From Labrenzia sp. VG12 (lineage in GTDB: Bacteria > Pseudomonadota > Alphaproteobacteria > Rhizobiales > Stappiaceae), in contig NZ_CP022529.1 in NCBI RefSeq assembly GCF_002237595.1, positions 1,488,001 through 1,552,000 on the forward strand: a stretch of DNA of 64,000 nt. Direction: 5' to 3'. The notes beneath the pieces were generated by a model. The model did not search any database and had not been told where the DNA came from. It saw only the letters and a list, made by a program, of their open reading frames with translations. The position numbers and the translations under genes were made by a program. Below, one piece after another: positions 57,360-64,000 of this stretch. The number at the start of each line of letters is the position of its first letter. Position 1 is the first letter of the stretch.

Positions 57360-58112
57360 ATGTTGCAAGGCGCCATGATTGTCTGGTTCTCGCTGACTGC
57401 AGCCAGTCTCGCATTCGTGATCTGGGACTCATTCTTCAACGGTGTCACCAGCTGGGTCCAACGTCTCGCGTGGATACTTGTTGTGGCTTATACCGGCCCC
57501 ATCGGGTGCTTTCTTTTCCTGATGACCTGCCGGCGGCCTTTCCCCGGAGGGCATGACCAGTTCACCAACAAACCCTGGAAGCAGGCGATCAACAGCGAGA
57601 TGCACTGCCTGGCAGGCGACGCCACCGGCATTGTCATTGCGGCCGCCATTGTCCCGATGCTCGGGCTGACCAACGGCTGGGACAGTACATTCGAATATGC
57701 CGCCGGCTTTCTGTGCGGGCTGTTTGTGTTTCAGGCGCTGATGATGCGCGCCATGTTCGATGGAGACTACTGGAAGGCGGTTCGCAAGACCTTTTTCGCC
57801 GAAACCGTGTCCATGAATTGCGTCATGGCAGGCATGCTCCCGACAATGATTGCCCTCACCGGCCTGTGGCCCGGGTCCGAGAACCCGCTCTCAGCAGAAT
57901 TCTGGTTCCGGATGAGCCTGGCCTCCGTCGTGGGGCTGGTGACGGCCTACCCCGTCAATTTCTGGCTGGTCACAGCTCATTTGAAACATGGTTGCATGAC
58001 CTTGCCCGGCAAGGATACGCCCGCTCTCGGGCACCGGTCTCCGGAAATGCCGATGGAAGACATGGCCCCCCACAATCACGGGACCTCGCAGGGCGGCCAC
58101 CGGGCCATGTAG
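57360..58112 (+). CDS. DUF4396 family membrane protein with His/Met-rich tail
   Basis: 250 aa, six or seven predicted TM helices, ATG with a GGAGGTGA ribosome binding site. The conserved region INSEMHCLAGDATGIVIAAA with its His-Cys pair marks DUF4396. The C-terminal tail is unusually rich in Met, His and Pro (EMPMEDMAPHNHGTSQGGH), a composition seen in copper or other metal-handling proteins. Function unknown. The stop codon abuts a short frame that starts at once (TAGATG). Confidence 0.82.
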   Translation: MLQGAMIVWFSLTAASLAFVIWDSFFNGVTSWVQRLAWILVVAYTGPIGCFLFLMTCRRPFPGGHDQFTNKPWKQAINSEMHCLAGDATGIVIAAAIVPMLGLTNGWDSTFEYAAGFLCGLFVFQALMMRAMFDGDYWKAVRKTFFAETVSMNCVMAGMLPTMIALTGLWPGSENPLSAEFWFRMSLASVVGLVTAYPVNFWLVTAHLKHGCMTLPGKDTPALGHRSPEMPMEDMAPHNHGTSQGGHRAM

Positions 58113-58241
58113 ATGGCGAAGCTGTCGCTCCCCGTACAGGTGCTGCTGATCGCCGCGTCCTTTGCCTTGCTGCTCCTTGCGGCCCTGGCAACAGACGCAT
58201 TTGTACCGATCCGCTTTGGCTTCGCGTCTGCAATGGGCTGA
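58113..58241 (+). CDS. Possible 42-aa single-helix membrane protein coupled to DUF4396
   Basis: The frame begins at the ATG that directly follows the DUF4396 stop. The peptide starts MAKLSLPVQVLLIAASFALL and continues as one TM helix (about 7-27) with a short tail (TDAFVPIRFGFASAMG). There is no separate ribosome binding site, so translation would depend on termination-reinitiation. The composition is that of a real membrane peptide, but no homologue can be named. Confidence 0.5.
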   Translation: MAKLSLPVQVLLIAASFALLLLAALATDAFVPIRFGFASAMG

Positions 58242-58332
58242 TTTCCAGCCAGCTGCAATTTACAAGACCGGCTGCACGCGCTAGAGCACGACGCCGAGGA
58301 CGCCAAATGGCAAACAGCACGGACAGGCAGGC

Positions 58333-59586
58333 ATGAGCGAGTTCAAATCGGACTTTCTAAACGTTCTTTCAGAGCGCGGTTTCATTCATCAGATTTCAGA
58401 TCCGCAAGGACTGGACGCGCTATGCGCCCGGGAAACCGTAACAGCCTATATCGGTTTCGACTGCACCGCGCCGAGCCTGCATGCCGGTTCGCTGGTGCCG
58501 ATCATGATGCTGCACTGGTTCCAGAAGACCGGGCACCGGCCGATTGCCCTCATGGGTGGCGGCACCACCCGCGTCGGAGATCCGTCCGGCAAGGATGAAT
58601 CGCGCAAGATGCTCACCGAAGAGCTGATCGAGGAAAACAAGTCCGGGATCAAGAAGGTTTTCGAAAAGCTGCTCACCTTCGGTGACGGCCCGAACGATGC
58701 CCTGATGCTTGATAACGCCGACTGGCTGCTGAAGCTGAATTATGTCGATTTCCTGCGCGACATCGGCCGACATTTTTCTGTCAATCAGATGATCCAGCGG
58801 GATTCGGTCCGCTTGCGGCTGGAACGCGAGCAACACCTGTCCTTCCTGGAGTTCAACTACATGCTGCTCCAGGGATACGACTATCTGGAGCTCTACCGCC
58901 GCACGGGCTGCCGCCTGCAGATGGGCGGTTCCGACCAGTGGGGCAATATCCTGTCAGGCACTGACCTTGTGCGGCGTCTGACGGAAGTCGATGCCTTTGC
59001 TCTCACCTCGCCCCTCCTGACCACCTCGTCGGGAGCAAAGATGGGCAAGACGGCAGCCGGCGCAGTCTGGCTCAACGAGGAACAGCTTTCCGCCTATGAC
59101 TACTGGCAGTATTGGCGGAACACCGAGGACGCTGATGTTGAACGCTTCCTCAAACTGTTCACGGTTCTGCCCATGGACGAAATCGCCCGCCTCGCCGCGC
59201 TTCAGGGCTCTGAAATCAACGATGCGAAGAAAGTGCTGGCCACCGAAGCGACAGCGCTGATCCACGGCCGTGAAAAGGCGGAAGCTGCGGCTGAAACGGC
59301 GCGAAAGGCCTTCGAGGAGGGCCAGTCCGCCGCAGGGCTGCCAACCGTTGAAATCGCAAAGGCAGAGCTGGAAACAGGCCTTGGGGTTCTGTCTGCCTTC
59401 GTCACTGCAGGTCTGTGCGCCTCAAACGGCGACGTTCGCCGCAACATCAAGGGCGGTGCGGTCAAGATCAACGACCAGGGCGAGCAAAACGACAAGCGCC
59501 AGCTCACCACCGCCGACCTGACCGATGACGGCATCATCAAACTGTCCCTGGGCAAGAAGAAACATGTCTTGCTGAAGCCAGTCTAG
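58333..59586 (+). CDS. tyrS: Tyrosyl-tRNA synthetase
   Basis: 417 aa class I synthetase that charges tRNA-Tyr. HIGH-like motif at residues 50-53 (GFDCTAPSLHAGSLVPI), tyrosine-site motifs YDYLELYRRTGCRLQMGGSD and QWGN, and a KMSKS variant KMGKT at 236-240. The C-terminal S4-like RNA-binding domain follows (GGAVKINDQGEQ). The ATG at 58333 is chosen. A terminator follows 42 bases after the stop. Confidence 0.97.
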   Translation: MSEFKSDFLNVLSERGFIHQISDPQGLDALCARETVTAYIGFDCTAPSLHAGSLVPIMMLHWFQKTGHRPIALMGGGTTRVGDPSGKDESRKMLTEELIEENKSGIKKVFEKLLTFGDGPNDALMLDNADWLLKLNYVDFLRDIGRHFSVNQMIQRDSVRLRLEREQHLSFLEFNYMLLQGYDYLELYRRTGCRLQMGGSDQWGNILSGTDLVRRLTEVDAFALTSPLLTTSSGAKMGKTAAGAVWLNEEQLSAYDYWQYWRNTEDADVERFLKLFTVLPMDEIARLAALQGSEINDAKKVLATEATALIHGREKAEAAAETARKAFEEGQSAAGLPTVEIAKAELETGLGVLSAFVTAGLCASNGDVRRNIKGGAVKINDQGEQNDKRQLTTADLTDDGIIKLSLGKKKHVLLKPV

Positions 59587-59627
59587 GCAACCTCGGCGTT
59601 CCGAGGCCGACAGGATAATAGGTGAAG

Positions 59628-59649
59628 GGGCCGCATTGCGGCCCTTTTT
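59628..59649 (+). terminator. Terminator downstream of tyrS
   Basis: GGGCCGC / GCGGCCC with a 3-nt ATT loop followed by TTTTT. It separates tyrS from the convergent AsmA-like gene. Confidence 0.92.
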
Positions 59650-59670
59650 CTTTAAACGGAAACTCTGCAG

Positions 59671-62600
59671 CTAGTTGGACTGGAACTCGAACATCTTGCG
59701 GAAGATACCCGGGGCGATCGCGGAGATCGGATTGACGGAAAGGACCGGGTCGGACACGGATCCCGACAACTTGTAGGTCACACCGATCAACCCCTCCCCG
59801 GAATTGCCCCCAAGCGCAAATCCCAAAAGCGGGATCTTGGCAAAGAAGTTGTTGAGAGCGTAGATCGGCACAAAGGTGCCCGTCAGGCTCATGGTCTGCT
59901 GCGCAAGGTCGACGGTTCCGCTGACGGTTCCGCCAAGCGCATTGCCCTGCAAAGCCCCCCGACTGATGGTCAACTGATCGCCTTCGCGGGCGAAATTGAT
60001 CACGAGCGTGTCGAAACTTGCGTTGCCGCTTGCTTCGCGTGTGCTGGCGACGGATCCGTCCTGGTTAAACTTCGACCGGTCCCGTTCACGGATCCGCTTG
60101 ATGGCGGGATCTTCCGTGATCTGCAGGGACCGCACATTGAATTCACCAACCCAGCTGTCCTCATCCGCCATCGCAACACTGAGCGATCCGGCGCCGCCCT
60201 GCATGCGCTCGTAAAGATCGAGAAAACGCAGTGTCGCTCCCGTGTCTTCAAAGCGGCCATTTGCCGTTTGGGCTCCGCCCTGGTCGGCAACGACGAACTC
60301 GAATTTCGAACGTCCGTTGACCAGCCCTTTCAGATCCGCGGACATCAGACCTTTTGCACCGGTTTCCACCTGACCGCTGAACTGGTCGATCGACTGATTG
60401 TTGAAACCGGTCACCTTGTCGATGGTCGCAGCAATCCGGGCACCTTCCGAAAAATCGCCAGCGCCCTTGCTGCCACCGGGGTCACGCATGTTGCGCACTA
60501 GACCGCGACCGTCAAAGGACGCACCGGTGAATATGATGTCGTAACGGCCGTCGGAGGCCTTCTGAATTTCTACTTCAACATTGTCTCCGGGACGCAGACG
60601 GAAAGTGTCGAAGGAGGCGCTGACGAGATCGCCCTTTTCGGACAGGTTCATGTTGCCGGCAACATCGACGCCCTCCGAGGACAGCCTGAAGCCCTGAATC
60701 TTTCGGTCGGTATCCGTCTCAACCAGCCGGAATGACGCGGTTGCCGGAACGCCCTTGGCCTTCTGCCAGCCAAGTGCCTTCAGGCGCAGGTCAGTCTGTT
60801 TCAGGTCGATTACAAAATCCTGCCCCTCGGCCGCCTTTGCGACGCTCAAGGTCATGGCGCCGTCCAGGAAGGCGGTCAGGTCGATGCCCTTGTCCTTGAG
60901 CTGCTTGGCCGAGACCCTGACCACAACATCCTGCCGGGCCGCAATCCCGGATTCCCCTAGCGGCACGACAAGGTCAATGTCCGCCTTCAGGCCATCCAGG
61001 ATACCCCGGCCGGTAATTGCGACCTGATCACGGTCCGCGACCAGTGAAAGGTCCGCCTTGGCCACAGTATGCCCCAGGATCGGATTTGCATCCGTGAAGT
61101 CGGTCAGGTTGCCGGTTGCCTGCCAATCGATCTTGGCGATATCGATCGTCTTTTCGAGCGGAAAACTTGCGGCAATATCGAGTTGTCCGTCACCCTCGAC
61201 GCCGCCTGCCACAAGTCCGGCCTTTTCAAGAACCTTGAAAGGTGCACTGTTAATCACAGCACCAAGATCAAGGGCAGCAGCCTCGATCCTAGTCGAAATC
61301 TCGGCCAGTTTTCCGTCCCGCAATGGCAGCCTCAAGATCTTGAAGACTGCTTGCGGGACCTGGACAGGACCGCCCGTGGACGCCGTCGCCCCGCCGTCCC
61401 GGGCCGTTACCGTCAATGTCTCATCCTGAACAACAAGCGTGCCGTTGAGACCACTGACTTCCGGAATATCGCCGACCGGCGTCACGGCCGCATCGGAAAA
61501 GGTCATGTCCAGGCGCATATCGTTGCCTGACCAGCCCGGGTTCGGATCGCGATGATCGAACGCTGGAGGACGAACCGCCCCTGTAAAGGAAACCTTTTCG
61601 ATCAACCCGGCCTTGAGCCGTTCATTGACCCATTTCCGCGCCGGCGGTACCAGCGTGATCGGCCAGAGCTGCTTGGCAACGGCGACCGGGATCTGCTCAC
61701 CTTCTGCGGCCAGCGCGAGGTAAGGCCCCTCGGGCGTAATCTCGAGATAGGCCACGCCATGGGCGACAGCTTTGCCAGACCGTGCGGTGAACCTGTCGAT
61801 GGACAGGAGCCGCTTTTGTGGGTCGAAGCGCGCGCGGACCTGAATACCGTCCATCATGTGAGGCGCTTCCGGCACGTCCGCTGATCCGAATTGCGGATTC
61901 TCGGAGTCCAGAAAAATCCTCCACTCGGCATTGTCTCCCTCCACGGGAGCGATCCCCCCGTTCAGGAAGATCCGCGTGTTTCCGCGAATGATATGAGACC
62001 TGGTAATCTCGATGTCGTTGCGCCCCTGGCGGAACAACAAGGAAACCGCAGCATCGTCAAAGGCGACAAGCGTTTTGCCCATCTGGAACCAGCCGTTGCG
62101 GACACGTGCTACGGCATTTGCGGTCAGAAACTTTCCATCCGCTGTCAGCCGGCTTTCAATTTTGGCCGAGGCCGGCAACCCAAACCCCTTGCCTTGCGCC
62201 ACAGTCGCATCGGGCCCCAGCAGCTCGGCCAATGTAATTCCGTTGACCACGACACCGATGTTCTTTTGGCTGCCACCTTCCGGTGCGCTGCGTGCCAGTT
62301 CCATGCGCCAGGTCGAGACGTTCCCGGTCACCTTGGCGTATGCGCGTATCGCCCTGTTCTCGCTGCGAAAGATATCGGCATCGATACCGTCAAAACGCCG
62401 GAGCGATTTGCCGGACAGTTCCACCGAAGCGTTGCGGATACGCACGAACCGCAAGGCACGGCGGGCAAACTGATCGTCGATGACATCGCTGACCCGATCG
62501 ATCGCTTCCATGAGCGGTTCCATTTCCGGAACCTTTGCCGGGCCGCCGGGCAGCCCCACTCTGACCTCAGGGTTTTTCAGATCAAGCCAGCTGAAGTGGA

Positions 62601-62967
62601 TGTTGCCGCCGAGAAGAGCATCCCTGTCGAGCGGGGCGACCAGTTCCGGCAGGCTGATCCTGACGGGAGAAGCCCCGCCAATCTCTGCCTCCACATCCGA
62701 AATCAGCACATTGATTCCATCCGGAGCGGTAAAGTCGAGGCTGGCGTGTGCAACAGAAAGCTGGACAGGTCCGCGCGTTCCCTGGTGGGCCAGAAGGCTG
62801 CCCAGCAGGGGGACACGAACAGGTCCGGATGCGAACAGCGCAACCAGCCCGGCGCCGACCGAAATCAGAAGTACAGCGACCAGCCATCGCAAACGCAGAC
62901 GCCTGCGTTTTTGCGGCCTGGTCTTATCTGCAGCTTCTAATCCGCCCTTTTGTGGCAAATCCGTCAA
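59671..62967 (-). CDS. Large AsmA-like / DUF3971 (YhdP-type) envelope protein
   Basis: 1098 aa. A cationic N-terminus (RPQKRRRLRLRW), one TM helix (about 28-48, WLVAVLLISVGAGLVALFAS), then a very long periplasmic part rich in beta strands, as in the repeating-beta-groove AsmA/TamB/YhdP superfamily, which carries phospholipids from the inner to the outer membrane. The C-terminus (LTGTFVPIYALNNFFAKIPL, LGFALGGNSGEGLIGVTYKL, SVNPISAIAPGIFRKMFEFQ) is typical of the DUF3971/AsmA-like C-terminal region. Function in lipid transport is by family inference. It is divergent from bcp, with a 195-base gap. Confidence 0.88.
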   Translation of the reverse strand: MTDLPQKGGLEAADKTRPQKRRRLRLRWLVAVLLISVGAGLVALFASGPVRVPLLGSLLAHQGTRGPVQLSVAHASLDFTAPDGINVLISDVEAEIGGASPVRISLPELVAPLDRDALLGGNIHFSWLDLKNPEVRVGLPGGPAKVPEMEPLMEAIDRVSDVIDDQFARRALRFVRIRNASVELSGKSLRRFDGIDADIFRSENRAIRAYAKVTGNVSTWRMELARSAPEGGSQKNIGVVVNGITLAELLGPDATVAQGKGFGLPASAKIESRLTADGKFLTANAVARVRNGWFQMGKTLVAFDDAAVSLLFRQGRNDIEITRSHIIRGNTRIFLNGGIAPVEGDNAEWRIFLDSENPQFGSADVPEAPHMMDGIQVRARFDPQKRLLSIDRFTARSGKAVAHGVAYLEITPEGPYLALAAEGEQIPVAVAKQLWPITLVPPARKWVNERLKAGLIEKVSFTGAVRPPAFDHRDPNPGWSGNDMRLDMTFSDAAVTPVGDIPEVSGLNGTLVVQDETLTVTARDGGATASTGGPVQVPQAVFKILRLPLRDGKLAEISTRIEAAALDLGAVINSAPFKVLEKAGLVAGGVEGDGQLDIAASFPLEKTIDIAKIDWQATGNLTDFTDANPILGHTVAKADLSLVADRDQVAITGRGILDGLKADIDLVVPLGESGIAARQDVVVRVSAKQLKDKGIDLTAFLDGAMTLSVAKAAEGQDFVIDLKQTDLRLKALGWQKAKGVPATASFRLVETDTDRKIQGFRLSSEGVDVAGNMNLSEKGDLVSASFDTFRLRPGDNVEVEIQKASDGRYDIIFTGASFDGRGLVRNMRDPGGSKGAGDFSEGARIAATIDKVTGFNNQSIDQFSGQVETGAKGLMSADLKGLVNGRSKFEFVVADQGGAQTANGRFEDTGATLRFLDLYERMQGGAGSLSVAMADEDSWVGEFNVRSLQITEDPAIKRIRERDRSKFNQDGSVASTREASGNASFDTLVINFAREGDQLTISRGALQGNALGGTVSGTVDLAQQTMSLTGTFVPIYALNNFFAKIPLLGFALGGNSGEGLIGVTYKLSGSVSDPVLSVNPISAIAPGIFRKMFEFQSN

Positions 62968-63165
62968 TCCAGTTCTCTGCCTGCATGCGTAAAACAGGCG
63001 TTTCGGTTTGATTCAAAACGGGACTTTGCGCTAACCCTTCGCAACCCTGCGTGAGTCGCTCACCTTTTCATGATACCGCGATTGGACCAGAAAAAGCGAC
63101 AGCGGTGGTTCGGGAAGCAACGCAAACCGGCATTAACGCACAAACTTTGACAGAAGGAAGGCATG

Positions 63166-63633
63166 ATGAGCGAATTGGCCATTGGAGACAGCGCACCGGA
63201 TTTTGATCTTGAAGGCAATGGTGGCGAGCGCGTGACACTCAGCGCCCTGAAGGGAAAACCCGCCGTGGTCTATTTCTATCCCAAGGACGACACCCCGGGC
63301 TGTACCAAGGAGGCGATCGCTTTCACCTCGCTTCGCAGCAACTTCGACAGTTTGGGCATCACCGTCATCGGACTTTCGCCCGATACGGCCGCAAAACACG
63401 ACAAGTTCATTGCCAAGCATGATCTCAATCTTCGTCTGGGCGCTGACACGGAAACCGGCACCGCGCAGGCCTATGGCGTCTGGGTGGAGAAAAACATGTA
63501 TGGCAAGAAATACATGGGCGTGGAACGCTCAACCTTTCTGGTGGACGCGGACGGAAAAATCGCCCAGATCTGGCGCAAGGTGAAGGTTCCGGGCCACGCC
63601 GAAGCGGTCCTGGAGGCAGCCCGAGCCCTCTGA
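63166..63633 (+). CDS. bcp: Thioredoxin-dependent thiol peroxidase, Bcp/PrxQ type
   Basis: 155 aa from the second of two tandem ATGs (63163 and 63166; the second has better spacing to AAGGA). The peroxidatic Cys46 is in YPKDDTPGCTKEAIAF. The resolving Cys five residues later, seen in E. coli Bcp, is absent here, so this is a 1-Cys-like member or uses an external thiol. Further family text: VIGLSPDTAAKHDKFIAKH and GVERSTFLVDADGKI. It reduces peroxides in the cytoplasm. The DUF455 gene follows 30 bases downstream. Confidence 0.93.
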   Translation: MSELAIGDSAPDFDLEGNGGERVTLSALKGKPAVVYFYPKDDTPGCTKEAIAFTSLRSNFDSLGITVIGLSPDTAAKHDKFIAKHDLNLRLGADTETGTAQAYGVWVEKNMYGKKYMGVERSTFLVDADGKIAQIWRKVKVPGHAEAVLEAARAL

Positions 63634-63663
63634 AGACGAAGCCTGACAGGCGATCCGGGATCC

Positions 63664-64000
63664 ATGACCATGCAATCATCTGAAGAAACCTGTCCGGCTT
63701 CCAGCCTCGTCGCCGGCGCACGGGCGATCGTAGCCTCTGGTGATACGGCGGAAAAAGTCCGTCTCGCCTATGCCGTGTCCAAGGCATGGTTTCAGCGCAA
63801 GCTCGCGCTCGGGAGCCCCTCGAAAGACGGTGCCATGCCGGATCGCCCGGGCCGCCCCGGCAAACCTGAGTTGCGAGCGCCAAGGGACATGCCCAAGCGC
63901 AGCCTGACAGGCACCGCAGGCCGTCTGGCGCTGATCCATTCCCTCGCTCATATCGAGCTCAACGCCGTTGACCTCACCTGGGACCTGATCGGTCGTTTTG
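63664..64000 (+). CDS. DUF455 family ferritin-like protein, 5' part
   Basis: Open from the ATG at 63664 (another ATG at 63670) to the window edge, about 112 codons. The segment RPGRPGKPELRAPRDMPKRS followed by TGRLALIHSLAHIELNAVDL is the signature of DUF455, a ferritin-like family with di-iron ligands (HxxxHIELNA). Members are poorly understood oxidative proteins related to the MiaE fold. The C-terminus lies beyond the window. It follows bcp closely, probably in one operon. Confidence 0.85.
   Translation, partial: MTMQSSEETCPASSLVAGARAIVASGDTAEKVRLAYAVSKAWFQRKLALGSPSKDGAMPDRPGRPGKPELRAPRDMPKRSLTGTAGRLALIHSLAHIELNAVDLTWDLIGRF

Overview
This is a chromosomal window of about 60% GC from an alphaproteobacterium of the order Hyphomicrobiales (Rhizobiales). 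The gene order tig-clpP-clpX-lon-hupB, tRNA-Val, tRNA-Asp, nuoA to nuoN, birA, rnj, mce, DUF1467, proS, lolC, lolD, dnaE is typical of that order. The protein flavour suggests the Stappiaceae (Roseibium/Labrenzia-like), but that rests on recognition only. No CRISPR array, insertion sequence, integrase or prophage was seen.

Layout. 1-2.6 kb: the start of an exported PhoX-type phosphatase (cut by the window edge), a periplasmic Cys-rich repeat protein and a VOC protein. 2.6-13.2 kb, minus strand: dnaE, an overlooked 32-codon membrane-peptide gene under a LexA-type operator, lolD, lolC, proS, a probable plus-strand small RNA, DUF1467, methylmalonyl-CoA epimerase and RNase J. 13.2-30.1 kb, minus strand: birA at the tail of a complete 14-gene complex I operon (nuoA-N). 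That operon carries two extra genes: a GFA-family gene between nuoC and nuoD, and a 78-aa membrane protein between nuoH and nuoI. 30.5-35.8 kb: two tandem tRNA-Asp genes, a Na/Pi-cotransporter-like protein with a PhoU-like tail, tRNA-Val, a Tat-type flavin amine oxidase and two unknown proteins. 35.9-42.8 kb, minus strand: hupB, lon, clpX, clpP, tig, a protein quality-control cluster with clear terminators. 43-48.7 kb is a looser accessory stretch: a YafK-like L,D-transpeptidase, an unknown two-TM protein, tRNA-Leu with a duplicated 3' flank, and a two-gene unit made of a membrane-anchored FGE-sulfatase-like protein and a LysM plus solute-binding protein. 48.7-52.5 kb: bifunctional NAD(P)HX repair enzyme and the nitrogen genes glnB-glnA behind a sigma-54-type promoter. 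52.5-64 kb: a patatin-like protein with membrane segments, a DmpA-type peptidase, several small envelope proteins, DUF4396, tyrS, a large AsmA-like protein, a 1-Cys Bcp peroxiredoxin and the start of a DUF455 gene.

The most notable observation is at 6294-6455. A 32-aa hydrophobic peptide gene with a strong ribosome binding site lies behind a promoter whose 17-nt spacer contains the start of a perfect GTTC-N7-GTTC repeat, the alphaproteobacterial LexA operator. Size, predicted membrane nature and SOS-type control match SidA, the small SOS-induced division inhibitor of Caulobacter, although homology cannot be judged here. The long antisense open frames across the window are shadows of high-GC genes and were not annotated.
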